Source: Thermoplasmata archaeon
Lineage (GTDB): Archaea > Thermoplasmatota > DTKX01 > JAHFTX01
Assembly (NCBI GenBank): GCA_023265395.1
Contig: JAHFTX010000019.1
Location: forward strand, 1-50,935
Direction of reading: 5' to 3'
Length of the DNA stretch: 50,935 nucleotides
The notes beneath the pieces were generated by a model. The model worked only from the letters and a program-made list of their open reading frames with translations. It made no database searches and was not told the DNA's origin. This document shows positions 1-9,222 of this stretch, one piece after another. How positions within the stretch are numbered: the stretch's first letter is position 1; every line of letters starts with the position of its first letter. Made by a program: the position numbers and the translations under genes.

Positions 1-855
1 TGGGTGGGCGTTGGTAGCATCGAGGTCCCATCCCTCGATCCGTTGGTCGAACTTTGCCTGGTAGGCCAGACGCTGCCCACTGACCGTGCGGTTGCTCTGG
101 GCTTGGCTGTCGGTGATGTTCGGATTGCCCGGCAACCCGTCAACGGTGATGCGGAACCACCGCAGCGAGGCGTTGGTGACCTCTTCGATGCTGGCGGTCA
201 GGTGGAAACTCAAGGTGACCTCTTCTAGCGTTTGTTCAGCTACCTGCCGACGGATTCCGTCACTGTCCCCGATCGCCCGATAGGAGAGGTTGCGGGCGGT
301 CAGGCTGAAGTCCCAGCTGACGGTGCGAGCGTGGGGGTCGAGGCTGAGGTCAACATGCGAAGGTTCCCAGGCGGTCTCGAGGCTGACTCCCTTGTAGACG
401 GGTTCATGGAGCGGGTAATCGTTATACTGCAGCCCCTCCCCCCGCTTGACGTAGTCGATCAACCCATCCTGGTCAGTGTCGTTGAACTCGAAGAGATCCT
501 CGACCTTTTGTGCGAACACCGTGTAGATCGGGATCGGCACGCTTCGTCCGACTCGAGCCCCGTTGGCATCGAAGACGTCGGCACCCCCGATCAAGCGTGA
601 TTGGGCAGCAAGGATGACCACACCGTTTGGATGGTCGGAGGTCCCGTAGATGACTCCGAATCGTGCGTCCTTGCCAAACTGCACGTACTTGTAGTCACCA
701 CCACCGAATTCGGTGGTAGTCCCGCTGTCAGTCCGCAGCTGGTCTTTCGGTCCCACGTCGGCGAGGGTACTGGTCACCATCGTCGAAAGCACGAGTATCC
801 CGAGCACACCGGCAATGGCCAGGGCGCGTCCCATTCTTCGATCCATCGTTTCCAT
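1..855 (-). CDS. Secreted surface protein, 3' end outside window
   Basis: An open frame runs from an ATG at 855 to base 1 with no stop (285 codons seen), so the C-terminus is missing. The first 33 residues form a signal peptide: arginines, then the hydrophobic stretch LAIAGVLGILVLSTMV, then a likely cleavage after TSTLA. The mature part is beta-rich and hydrophilic. It contains one calcium-loop-like segment DTDQDGLIDYVKRG near residue 125 and several N-glycosylation sequons (NDT, NLS, NAS, NIT, NRT), as expected for an extracellular archaeal protein. In-frame ATGs at 846 and 834 are alternative starts. It is transcribed away from the integrin-like gene at 1078, sharing a 222-bp upstream region. 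I do not recognise the family and do not assign a function; export is the only confident statement. Confidence 0.72.
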   Translation of the reverse strand, partial: METMDRRMGRALAIAGVLGILVLSTMVTSTLADVGPKDQLRTDSGTTTEFGGGDYKYVQFGKDARFGVIYGTSDHPNGVVILAAQSRLIGGADVFDANGARVGRSVPIPIYTVFAQKVEDLFEFNDTDQDGLIDYVKRGEGLQYNDYPLHEPVYKGVSLETAWEPSHVDLSLDPHARTVSWDFSLTARNLSYRAIGDSDGIRRQVAEQTLEEVTLSFHLTASIEEVTNASLRWFRITVDGLPGNPNITDSQAQSNRTVSGQRLAYQAKFDQRIEGWDLDATNAHP

Positions 856-1026
856 GTCTTGTCCACTCCTGCAGACCTGCCTCTTGGTGGGGCAAGGCCC
901 TGGTGTTGAGACAACGTGCGTTCTTGGCCGGGATAAGCACCGGCCGTTGCCGTGCGCTGATTCTATCACCTGAGCTCGTCGGTCGCTTCACTATGCGGCG
1001 TGTTCCTTCAGGGGCCAGGTCGAAGC

Positions 1027-1032
1027 TTTATA
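1027..1032 (+). promoter_or_regulatory. TATA box for the integrin-like surface gene
   Basis: The string CGAAGCTTTATAG (1021-1033) fits an archaeal BRE plus TATA box in otherwise GC-rich DNA. Transcription would start near 1055, which places the ATG at 1078 about 20 nt into the transcript. This argues against the longer reading frame that opens with a GTG at 1000. Confidence 0.6.
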
Positions 1033-1077
1033 GTGCGATTCGACTGTCGCAGGCCCCTACCTCGTTCCGCGGGCCGG

Positions 1078-4000
1078 ATGGGGGGGCTATCGAGCATGTC
1101 GGGCACCGGCGTTGGCAGTCGGGAACCGAGGTGCCCGGCCACTCCGTATAGTCTGGTCCTAGGCGCAGCCCTACTATCCTTGGCAATCCTGGGGGGTCTC
1201 CCCTTGGGCGGCGCTTCCCTGGGCAACGACCTAAGCGCCTCCTCGGGTGTGATGTCCACCAACGGCGAGAGCGCAGGGGATCGTGCCGGGGGCGCTGTAG
1301 CGATTGTGCCTGACCTCAACGGTGACGGGTTCGACGACATCGTCATCTCGTCGCCCTTCGATGATGACGGTGGCACCGATGCGGGGCAGGTGTACGTCTA
1401 CTTCGGGAAGGCCGCTGGGTTCCCAGCCTCGACCAACCTCGGCACGGCTGACGCCTCCTTTATCGGTGAGAACGGCGGCGACCAGGCAGGCTGCTCAATC
1501 GCTAGTGGGGATTTCAATGGCGACGGCCTCGGTGACCTGGCGCTCGGGGCCTGGGGCAGTTCTACCGGAGGTGCCTTCGCAGGGGCGGTTTACGTCGTCT
1601 TCGGCACTCTTGGTGCATGGGCGACCGACGTCGACCTCTCGGGCGCCGATGTCAAGCTCGTCGGCGAGACGGCTGGCGACTTCGCCGGTTTCAACATATC
1701 GAGCGCTGGGGATGTCGACGGGGATGGTATCGAGGACCTCCTGATTGGTGCCTATGGGGAGGCCAGCGCGGGCAATCAAGCAGGGAAGCTCTACGTGGTG
1801 CTCGGTCACCAGGGAGCCTGGAGCTCCTCGGCATCGCTCTCGACCGCAGACGCCAGTTGGACGGGGGAGGTGGCCGGTGATCGGGCTGGCTGGTCGGTCG
1901 CCGGGGTCGGCGATCTCAACGGCGATGGCTTCGACGACCTAGTGGTGGGCGCTCCCCGTCACGACGGGTCGGCCATATTCTCAGGCAAGGTGTACGTGAT
2001 CCTTGGCGAGTCGGACCCCTCCAACCTTGGGCTCTCCCTTGCCTCGGTATCCAACTCCCTGCTTGGCCAGAGCGCACTCGACGAGGCTGGTACCTCGGTG
2101 GCGCGGGCGGGAGATGTCGACGGGGATGGCTTTGCCGATGTCTTGATCTCGGCTCCCTACCGAGACATCGGTGCCTCCGACGCTGGCGCGGTCTACATTA
2201 TGGCCGGGCGCACAGGAGCAGTCCCCTACGGTCTGAATGCCTCGTTGGCGACAGCCAATCTGGTCGTCACGGGCGAGGGGATCGGTGACCACCTGGGCTT
2301 GGCGACCGCTGGCGGGGGGGACCTCAATGGTGACGGCTATGCCGATGTGGTGCTAGGCAGCCCAGACCGTGATCAGAGCGGGACTGACCGTGGGATGGCT
2401 TACATCCTGCTCGGGCGGCCTGGGTTCTCGGGGGTCATCGGCAGCGGGAGTGGTAGCGTCAACGGCAGCTTCTTGGGTGTCAGTGGCGGCGATCGGACTG
2501 CAGTTGCCATCTCCATCGCCGGGGACGTCGATGATGACGGACGCTCCGACCTGCTGATTGGCGCCCACCAACGGACAGGCTCGGGGGCATCCTCGGGAAC
2601 CGCCTACCTCCATCTGGTTCTCCCCAACGACCAACCGCTAGGCGCCTCGGAACTGACCCTGGCCGCCGACCCTGCCCACTTGGTCGACTTGCGTAGGGTG
2701 GCGCCCAACGGGACCATCTACCTGCAGCTCAACGGGACCGATGGCGCGGCGGCCACGCGCGATTCCGCCCTCGTGCGTCTGACCACCAACACCACCGATT
2801 CCATCGGCATCGTCGTACCCCTCCTGGAGACCGCGGTAGCATCGGGGATCTACCGTGGATTTGCCCGCGTCGGACCCGCTAGCGATCCACTGGTTGCGAC
2901 CATCGGGGGTGCACTCGGAGAGGTGGTGACCGCCGAGGTCACCAGCCAGCCGGGAATACTTGACACGGTGCTGATCTCGCTGAGTCCGGCGATTATCGTC
3001 GTACCTCCCCCCCTGCTACTGATCGAGGATGTGGCCTTTTCCTACCAGCTGGCGGTGACGTCGACGACCCCAGTGACCTTCCAGCAGCTCGATGGGCCTG
3101 AGAACTTGACCCTCTCGACTGCGGGGCTCATCTCTTGGACCCCGACAAACGAGCAGGCGGCGCAGAATCACACGCTCCTGGTGCGCGGACAGAACCTCAC
3201 CGGGACCGATGACGTCGGCGTCGGCCTCGTTGTGCAGAACGCCAACGACCCCCCAAAGTTCCTCCAAGCGCCACCATCCCCCGTCGATCAGGGGCAATTG
3301 TTCAGCTGGATCATCCCCATCGATGACCCCGATCGGCACAATCCGACAAACGACACCCTGACCCTGAGTTTGGTCACTGGGCCTGTCGGGATGGTCCTCG
3401 ATGCCGCCACTCGAATCCTCAACTGGACCCCGACGAACGACCAGGTAGGCGTCGCCCAGACGGTCCTGCTGCGGGTCACCGATGGGATGGCGCCAGTCAC
3501 GCAGAGCACGGAGATCGACGTTGACAATACCAATGACGACCCGACGATCACCAGCGCGCCTATCACTGTCGCGGTCGAGGGATCCCCCTATTCCTACACG
3601 GTCCAAGCAAAGGACCCGGACTTGGCGGTCCCCGATTCGCCGGAGGCGTTGACTTTTAGCCTCCTCCAAGGCCCGCCCGCGATGAGTATCTCGAGCAGTT
3701 TGGGCGTAGTCTCTTGGACCCCCAGCCCAGCGGACAGTGGCAGTCGCTCGACGGTCAAGGTGTCGGTCGAGGATGCTGTCGGCGCGCGTGCAGAGCAGGA
3801 GTACAACTTGAGCGTCACTGACGTCAACGCCCGCCCGCGATTCTCGATATCGACCCTCCCGTCGCAGCCTATCGAAGCAGTGCCTTGGTCCCTGGCCCTG
3901 ACGGTCACGGATGACGACTTGGCCAACCCTGCCTTGGATGAGCACCTGACCTTCGCCCTCCTCGAAGGACCAAAGAACCTCACCATCGATGCAGCGGGGG

Positions 4001-5574
4001 TCCTTCGGTGGACGCCCACCAACGAGCAATCGGGCGGGAACCACTCGCTGCGGGTGCGTGTGACGGACCATCTGGGCGCGACCGATCTGTGGTCTCCGCC
4101 GGCGGATCATCCGCTCTTCGTGACCCCGGTCAATCAGGAGCCTGCCCTCACCTTCCACGTGGCATCGACGACCAAGGAGGACCAACTGCTCCTGTTCCAG
4201 CTCAACGCGACGGATCCTGACGATTACTCCCTGGCACCCCAGCCGCGGACCTTCCGCTTGGTGACGGCTCCCCAGGGCGTGACGATCGATCCTCTCTTTG
4301 GATCGGGGAGTTGGACCCCTCTCAACGCTCAGGTCGCCAATGCCATCCCTATCACGGTCGCCATCTCTGATGGGGTCGTCTCCGTCGAAGGGTCGTTCAC
4401 CATCAACGTCACCAATGTCAACGATCCGCCCGAGGAGGTCCGCATCATCGCCCCCGCACCCGGTGCGAAGCTCGATGCCGGTCGCGTGACCTTGCAAGGG
4501 TCTGCCACCGACCCCGACTCGATCCATGGGGACAGCCTCTCCTTTCGCTGGTATCTCGACGACCACTCCATCGGTGAGGGCGAGAGCCTGCGGGTAACCC
4601 TGCCAGCAGGATCCCATCGCCTCCGTCTGGAGGTCAGCGACTCGTTAGGGACCAGCGGCGATGCCGTGGTGCAGATCGATGTCCGTGCTGCTGCTGGCCT
4701 TGAATCGAGGCTTCTCCTGCTCCTCTTCGTTGCCGGGGCCGGCATCGCCGCGGGCGCCGTCGCCCTTGTACTGGTGCGCCGCCGAGGCACACCCAAAGGC
4801 GCCAAGAGCCCCCCAGAGGGTCCTGCCGACGTTGAGGTTCAGGAAGGGGGAACTTCTGCCCTTGACGTGGTTCTTGATGCCCCTCCTGCGCCGGCCAAGG
4901 CCACAGGGGTCCGCGCGCCACCGACAACGACCATCCAGGCGCCTGACCTTGCGACTGCCCCTGCCCCAAAGCCCATGTCAACGGGTGCCGCGCCCAGGTT
5001 GGGTACTGCCGCTGAACTCATTCCTCCCCCTCCACCACCGCCTTCCAAGCCGATAGCGCCCCCAGTGCCCGTCGGGCACGCCGCGGCCGTGCCGCCCCCG
5101 CGTCCGTCAGCAGGCGCTCCGCCTCTGCCTCCCCCACCACCTCGACCACCAGGGGCAGCGCCAGTTCGCCCCCCAACGGTTTCCACGGCCACCCCGGCTC
5201 CAATGGCATCACTGCCTCCTTTGGCGACTCTAAGTGCACCTCCGTTGCCCCCCCTGCCTCATGCTGATGCAGGTGCCGTCGAGGAAGATGGGGAGGATCT
5301 CGAGATGCCCCCCATCCCACCGCCTGCATCTGGCAGCGCCCGGGCACTCTTGGAGAGCTTGGGAGCCCTTCCCCCGATTGTCCAATCTAGCGCGGCCCGA
5401 CCACCCCCGGCCACGTCTCCCGCTCCGCTGGCGCCTGTGGCGCCCAGTCCCTCCTCCTCCCGGGCAACCTCGCCCCAACCGACCATCGTCCTCGAGGACT
5501 CAGATGAGGAAGAAGAGGAGGATTCGGCCGAGGACATCTTGTCGGAGATGTTGGGGAACTCGGATGAAGCGTGA
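1078..5574 (+). CDS. Integrin-alpha-like FG-GAP/cadherin-like surface protein with cytoplasmic tail
   Basis: A 1498-residue type I membrane protein. A signal peptide (hydrophobic core around residues 45-62) precedes seven FG-GAP repeats with calcium loops at residues ~79-495 (DLNGDGFDD, DFNGDGLGD, DVDGDGIED, DLNGDGFDD, DVDGDGFAD, DLNGDGYAD, DVDDDGRSD). Seven is the number needed for an integrin-alpha beta-propeller. Five cadherin/dystroglycan-like repeats follow (~650-1118), each ending in a WTP motif (ISWTPTNEQ, LNWTPTNDQ, VSWTPSPAD, LRWTPTNEQ, GSWTPLNAQ), then a PKD-like domain (~1118-1201) and one membrane helix (~1207-1231) capped by RRR. The cytoplasmic tail of ~263 residues is proline-rich and ends in a strongly acidic segment. 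ATG 1096 is an alternative start with a G-run upstream. Adhesion or ligand sensing is inferred from the folds; the ligand is unknown. Confidence 0.85.
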   Translation: MGGLSSMSGTGVGSREPRCPATPYSLVLGAALLSLAILGGLPLGGASLGNDLSASSGVMSTNGESAGDRAGGAVAIVPDLNGDGFDDIVISSPFDDDGGTDAGQVYVYFGKAAGFPASTNLGTADASFIGENGGDQAGCSIASGDFNGDGLGDLALGAWGSSTGGAFAGAVYVVFGTLGAWATDVDLSGADVKLVGETAGDFAGFNISSAGDVDGDGIEDLLIGAYGEASAGNQAGKLYVVLGHQGAWSSSASLSTADASWTGEVAGDRAGWSVAGVGDLNGDGFDDLVVGAPRHDGSAIFSGKVYVILGESDPSNLGLSLASVSNSLLGQSALDEAGTSVARAGDVDGDGFADVLISAPYRDIGASDAGAVYIMAGRTGAVPYGLNASLATANLVVTGEGIGDHLGLATAGGGDLNGDGYADVVLGSPDRDQSGTDRGMAYILLGRPGFSGVIGSGSGSVNGSFLGVSGGDRTAVAISIAGDVDDDGRSDLLIGAHQRTGSGASSGTAYLHLVLPNDQPLGASELTLAADPAHLVDLRRVAPNGTIYLQLNGTDGAAATRDSALVRLTTNTTDSIGIVVPLLETAVASGIYRGFARVGPASDPLVATIGGALGEVVTAEVTSQPGILDTVLISLSPAIIVVPPPLLLIEDVAFSYQLAVTSTTPVTFQQLDGPENLTLSTAGLISWTPTNEQAAQNHTLLVRGQNLTGTDDVGVGLVVQNANDPPKFLQAPPSPVDQGQLFSWIIPIDDPDRHNPTNDTLTLSLVTGPVGMVLDAATRILNWTPTNDQVGVAQTVLLRVTDGMAPVTQSTEIDVDNTNDDPTITSAPITVAVEGSPYSYTVQAKDPDLAVPDSPEALTFSLLQGPPAMSISSSLGVVSWTPSPADSGSRSTVKVSVEDAVGARAEQEYNLSVTDVNARPRFSISTLPSQPIEAVPWSLALTVTDDDLANPALDEHLTFALLEGPKNLTIDAAGVLRWTPTNEQSGGNHSLRVRVTDHLGATDLWSPPADHPLFVTPVNQEPALTFHVASTTKEDQLLLFQLNATDPDDYSLAPQPRTFRLVTAPQGVTIDPLFGSGSWTPLNAQVANAIPITVAISDGVVSVEGSFTINVTNVNDPPEEVRIIAPAPGAKLDAGRVTLQGSATDPDSIHGDSLSFRWYLDDHSIGEGESLRVTLPAGSHRLRLEVSDSLGTSGDAVVQIDVRAAAGLESRLLLLLFVAGAGIAAGAVALVLVRRRGTPKGAKSPPEGPADVEVQEGGTSALDVVLDAPPAPAKATGVRAPPTTTIQAPDLATAPAPKPMSTGAAPRLGTAAELIPPPPPPPSKPIAPPVPVGHAAAVPPPRPSAGAPPLPPPPPRPPGAAPVRPPTVSTATPAPMASLPPLATLSAPPLPPLPHADAGAVEEDGEDLEMPPIPPPASGSARALLESLGALPPIVQSSAARPPPATSPAPLAPVAPSPSSSRATSPQPTIVLEDSDEEEEEDSAEDILSEMLGNSDEA

Positions 5575-5576
5575 CA

Positions 5577-6065
5577 TCAGGAGTCTGACGGCGAATCAAG
5601 TTCGACCAAGAGTGCCCCCTCCTCGACCGTCTGGCCTTTGCGCACGGGGACATTGCGAACGATCCCCGCCAGCGGCGCCGTCACCTCGTTCAGCATCTTC
5701 ATCGCCTCGAGGATTACCAGGACCTGCCCCGCCTCGACCTGCGTGCCAGCGACGACCCGGACATCGGCGATTGTGCCCGGTAGGACCGAACGGACATCCC
5801 CCGAGGTCCCCGCCTTGCCCGATCCTCGAACGTGACGTGGTGGGGCGACGAGCGCGGTGACGCGACGCCCGTCGATGATGGCGATCACTTGGTCGTCCAC
5901 CATGCGCAGGTCGGAGATGAGCAGTCGAACCCCTATGACCTCCACCTCCATGGGCAGCAACTCAAGGTCCTCGGGGAGGAGGACCACCCGATCGTCCACT
6001 TGCGCCGCCCGACCGCGAACCTTGACATGTCGGCTCTTGCCGCCTACGGTCACCTCACCACTCAT
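5577..6065 (-). CDS. Biotin carboxyl carrier protein of an acyl-CoA carboxylase
   Basis: A 162-residue protein whose last ~75 residues form a biotinyl domain with the canonical EAMKM motif; the acceptor is Lys123. It carries CO2 as carboxybiotin from biotin carboxylase to a carboxyltransferase. The first ~80 residues are a beta-rich linker of the kind found in propionyl-CoA carboxylase alpha chains and separate archaeal carriers. The start at 6065 (MSGEVTVGGK) overlaps the end of the biotin carboxylase frame by 11 bp, so the two are translationally coupled; the longer frame up to 6215 lies inside the carboxylase and is rejected. Its stop lies 2 bp from that of the convergent surface gene. No carboxyltransferase subunit is visible here. 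Methylmalonyl-CoA mutase at the other end of the window suggests, but does not prove, that propionyl-CoA is the substrate. Confidence 0.9.
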   Translation of the reverse strand: MSGEVTVGGKSRHVKVRGRAAQVDDRVVLLPEDLELLPMEVEVIGVRLLISDLRMVDDQVIAIIDGRRVTALVAPPRHVRGSGKAGTSGDVRSVLPGTIADVRVVAGTQVEAGQVLVILEAMKMLNEVTAPLAGIVRNVPVRKGQTVEEGALLVELDSPSDS

Positions 6066-7617
6066 GGTCACCTCCTGCGCGCGGGGACACTCGATCCCAC
6101 GGGTATGGTGCGGGTGTGGGTTGCTGCCCGGCCTGACGCCACACGCGCCGGTCCCTCTCGGGTAGGTCTTCGGGGCCCGCGTTCCTCCTCCGACCTCGAA
6201 TCGCCCCAATCGCACGTGCGTCCCGGTGCAGGCGCAGCGCCCCGGCCAGCGCTGCGCTGGCGAGCGCAGTTGCCGGAGGGACCACCGGGGGGTGGTCAGT
6301 GACGAAGCGGGTAGAGAAGGCCCCTGTGCGAAACTGCTCGGTACCCAGGACCCAGTGATAGTAGTCGAGTGCGGTGGGGACCCCGCTGATCACCGTCTCG
6401 TGCAATGCCATGCGCATTCGCGCGATCGCATGCAGACGATCGGGAGCGAGGACCACCAACTTGCAGATGAGGCTGTCATACTCTCGTGGGATCGGATCCC
6501 CGCTGCGGATGGCAGTGTCCACCCGCACCCCCGGGCCCTGGGCAGGGACGAAAGTTCGAACGCGCCCAGGCGAGGGCAGGAACTGCGCATACGGGTCTTC
6601 GGCATTGATTCGTACCTCAATCGCGTTGCCGCGCTGATGTATCTGGGACTGGCGCATGGTCAGAGGCTCCCCCGCCGCTAGCCGCAACTGGGCGCAGACG
6701 AGGTCCACCCCCGTCACCAGCTCTGTGACCGGGTGCTCGACCTGGATGCGGGTGTTGACCTCGAGGAAGTGGAACTGGCCCTCCTGCAAGAGGAACTCCA
6801 CGGTCCCGGCGTTGGTGTAACCTACTGCACGCGCAACGTCGACGGCCGCTGCACAGAGGCGTTCGCGCAATGCCCGGTCGACCACCGGTGAAGGGCTCTC
6901 TTCGATGAGCTTCTGGTGCCGCCGTTGGATGGTGCATTCGCGTTCCCCAAGATGGATCACCTCGTCAAGGTCCCCAAGGACTTGCACCTCGATATGGCGC
7001 GGACGTTCGAAATATCGCTCGACATAGACTGCGGCGTTGCCAAATGCTGAGAGTGCCTCGGTCGATGCGCGTTCAATCGCCTCGGGAAGCTCGGAGAGTT
7101 CATGCACCACCCGCATGCCACGCCCGCCACCCCCGCCGGCGGCCTTGACGATCACGGGCAGCCCCACCGACCGTGCGACCTCCATGGCCTCCTCCCGCCC
7201 TTCGATGGCACCATCACTGCCCGGCATCACCGGGACCCCTGCATCGACCACCGCTCTACGGGCTGCTACCTTGTCTCCCAGGCGTGCGATGACCTCGGGG
7301 CGGGGACCGATGAAGGTGATGCCGGCGTCACCGACCGCCGTGGCGAAGGCGGCATTCTCCGAGAGGAATCCGTAGCCAGGGTGGAGTCCATCGGCCCCTG
7401 CATCGAGAGCACCCTGCACCACCGCCCCGATGTCGAGGTAACTCTGCGCCGCAGGCGGCGGTCCGATGCAGACCCGTTCATCCGCCAGCGAGGCTGCCAA
7501 GCTCGTCGCGTCGGCAGATGAATGAAGCAAGATCGAGGTGACGCTCATCTCGCGCAATGCCCGGATGATTCGGACGGCAATTTCCCCACGATTCGCGATG
7601 GCGACGCGGGTGAACAC
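6055..7617 (-). CDS. accC: Biotin carboxylase subunit of acetyl/propionyl-CoA carboxylase
   Basis: A 520-residue ATP-grasp biotin carboxylase: ATP-dependent carboxylation of the carrier's biotin with bicarbonate. The N-terminus VFTRVAIANRGEIAVRI is the family hallmark and fixes the start at GTG 7617. The ATP-grasp glycine loop KAAGGGGGRGM and the catalytic EVNTRIQVEHPVTE segment are intact. After the carboxylase core there are roughly 60 extra residues rich in Arg and Pro before the stop, longer than a minimal AccC. The upstream ATG at 7698 would add 27 residues of non-family sequence and lie upstream of the likely TATA box. The next gene in the operon is the carrier protein (11-bp overlap). 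The function is certain at the level of biotin carboxylase; the acyl-CoA partner is inferred. Confidence 0.93.
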   Translation of the reverse strand: MFTRVAIANRGEIAVRIIRALREMSVTSILLHSSADATSLAASLADERVCIGPPPAAQSYLDIGAVVQGALDAGADGLHPGYGFLSENAAFATAVGDAGITFIGPRPEVIARLGDKVAARRAVVDAGVPVMPGSDGAIEGREEAMEVARSVGLPVIVKAAGGGGGRGMRVVHELSELPEAIERASTEALSAFGNAAVYVERYFERPRHIEVQVLGDLDEVIHLGERECTIQRRHQKLIEESPSPVVDRALRERLCAAAVDVARAVGYTNAGTVEFLLQEGQFHFLEVNTRIQVEHPVTELVTGVDLVCAQLRLAAGEPLTMRQSQIHQRGNAIEVRINAEDPYAQFLPSPGRVRTFVPAQGPGVRVDTAIRSGDPIPREYDSLICKLVVLAPDRLHAIARMRMALHETVISGVPTALDYYHWVLGTEQFRTGAFSTRFVTDHPPVVPPATALASAALAGALRLHRDARAIGAIRGRRRNAGPEDLPERDRRVWRQAGQQPTPAPYPWDRVSPRAGGDHEW

Positions 7618-7640
7618 GCGAGGGCGAACGTCCGCGATGG

Positions 7641-7648
7641 GGATAAAC
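7641..7648 (-). promoter_or_regulatory. TATA box giving a leaderless accC transcript
   Basis: On the minus strand the sequence reads GCGTTTATCC. Its centre lies 26-28 nt upstream of the GTG at 7617, the distance expected when transcription starts at the start codon itself. No Shine-Dalgarno sequence precedes that GTG, which fits a leaderless message. Confidence 0.5.
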
Positions 7649-7733
7649 GCTCGGCCGTAGGCCGGTGCACTCGCGGTCCCCGAAAGCATCAAAGCCAAGC
7701 TGCGCTATGGGTTAGCCTTCCGCCGAGGAGACC

Positions 7734-9170
7734 ATGGCCGACCCCTGGGAACTCGCAAGTCCCCTCGACTACCGATACGGCCGGCAACCGATGCGGGCCA
7801 TCTTCTCGCTCGGAGGGCGACTCGCCGCACAGGCTCGGGTCGAAGGCGCCCTTGCCCTGGCACAGGCTTCGATCGGGGCCATCCCCCTTGCCGAGGCCCA
7901 GCGTATCGACGCGGTCTGTCGTAACCTCGAAGCATGGAGTCCTTCCCGGGTGCACCAGATCGAAATGGAGATCCATCACGATATCATGGCGCTGGTTCGG
8001 ACCCTGGCGGAGAGCGCAGGCCCGAATGCAGGGGGATTCATCCATCTGGGGGCAACGAGCAACGACATCATCGATACCGGGTCGGCGTTGCAAATCACCG
8101 CTGGGCTTGCGTTGCTGGAGGAGGAGCTCCGGGAACAGGTCGTTCTCGGCGAGCGGCTTGCGCGGGCCCATAAGACGACTATCATGATGGGGCGGACGCA
8201 CGGCCAGTGGGCCCTCCCGACCACCTTCGGCCTCAAGATGGCCGTCCATATCGACGAGGTCCTACGCCACCTCCAACGGCTGCATGACCTCTACCCACGC
8301 ATCGCGGTGGGCAAGCTCACCGGCGCGGTCGGCACCGCCGCCGGCCTAGGACCCCGGGCCCGCGAGCTCGAGCTGCGCCTGATGGAGAGCTTGGGACTGA
8401 GCGCTGCCATCGCCACCACACAAGTACTTCAGCGGGATCGCTATGTGGAGCTCGTCAGCGTAATCGCCAACATCTGCGCGACCATGGAGAAGCTGGCAAC
8501 TGAAGTACGGCTTCTCCAACGATCCGAGGTGGGCGAGGTCAGCGAGTTTTTTGACACCGAGCGCCAAGTCGGTAGCTCGACCATGGCCCACAAGCGCAAT
8601 CCCATCCTGGCGGAGAATATCTGCTCCCTCAGCCGGGTGGTGCGCGGCTATCTGATTCCAGTTTTCGAGAACGTGCCGATGTGGCATGAGCGCGACCTCA
8701 CCAACAGTGCGAGCGAGCGGCTGATCCTGCCACATGTCTTCCTTTTGGCCGATGAGGTGGTCGGACGGACCAACACTCTGCTGCGGCGGTTGCAGATCCA
8801 TCCCGAGCGGATGCGACAGACCATCGACAGCAGCAAGGGGATGATCATGGCCGAAGCCGTCATGCTCGCTCTGGTCCGCGCAGGGCTCGGACGCCAAGAC
8901 GCCCACGAGTTGGTGCGACAATCGTCGATGCGAGCGCAGGAGGATGGGCGGTCACTCCAGGAGGTCCTGGCGGAGCTTCCAGAAGTCCGCGGTTCGTTCA
9001 CTGATGATGACTGGGCGGAACTGTTTGAAGCGACCAGTTACATCGGCCGCGCCCCCCAGATTGTCGACGAGGTCATCGCTCGAGCCTCGGAGCACCTCCA
9101 GAGACCCCCGACTTTTGGGGCCCTACGATGGTCCCCCAAGCCCCTCCCCGCGCCCCCACGAGAGGTCTGA
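7734..9170 (+). CDS. purB: Adenylosuccinate lyase
   Basis: A 478-residue member of the fumarase/aspartase superfamily. It cleaves SAICAR to AICAR and adenylosuccinate to AMP in purine synthesis. The three conserved regions are present: HLGATSNDIIDT (~residues 105-115), GRTHGQWALPTTFG with the catalytic histidine (~150-165), and the signature GSSTMAHKRNP (~280-290) with the flexible catalytic serine loop. The length is normal. The ATG at 7734 is preceded by a clear GAGGAG ribosome-binding site. It is a single gene transcribed away from accC; other purine genes (purH, purN) lie 36-39 kb away. The specificity is assigned by similarity to adenylosuccinate lyases rather than to argininosuccinate lyase or fumarase. 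Confidence 0.93.
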   Translation: MADPWELASPLDYRYGRQPMRAIFSLGGRLAAQARVEGALALAQASIGAIPLAEAQRIDAVCRNLEAWSPSRVHQIEMEIHHDIMALVRTLAESAGPNAGGFIHLGATSNDIIDTGSALQITAGLALLEEELREQVVLGERLARAHKTTIMMGRTHGQWALPTTFGLKMAVHIDEVLRHLQRLHDLYPRIAVGKLTGAVGTAAGLGPRARELELRLMESLGLSAAIATTQVLQRDRYVELVSVIANICATMEKLATEVRLLQRSEVGEVSEFFDTERQVGSSTMAHKRNPILAENICSLSRVVRGYLIPVFENVPMWHERDLTNSASERLILPHVFLLADEVVGRTNTLLRRLQIHPERMRQTIDSSKGMIMAEAVMLALVRAGLGRQDAHELVRQSSMRAQEDGRSLQEVLAELPEVRGSFTDDDWAELFEATSYIGRAPQIVDEVIARASEHLQRPPTFGALRWSPKPLPAPPREV

Positions 9171-9222
9171 GGACCTCCCTGGAGGGTGGTGCGCCGTCGC
9201 TATCGCCCAAGAATCGCGGGGC

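Noticed and set aside
3016-4617. Long minus-strand open frame (533 codons) opposite the FG-GAP/cadherin-like gene
   Set aside because: It is Arg/Gly/Asp-rich with no domain, and is the antisense of a repetitive, GC-biased gene whose plus-strand frame has clear repeats. Such frames are expected by codon bias.
6066-6215. N-terminal extension of the biotin carrier protein
   Set aside because: It lies inside the biotin carboxylase frame; MSGEVTVGG is the natural start.
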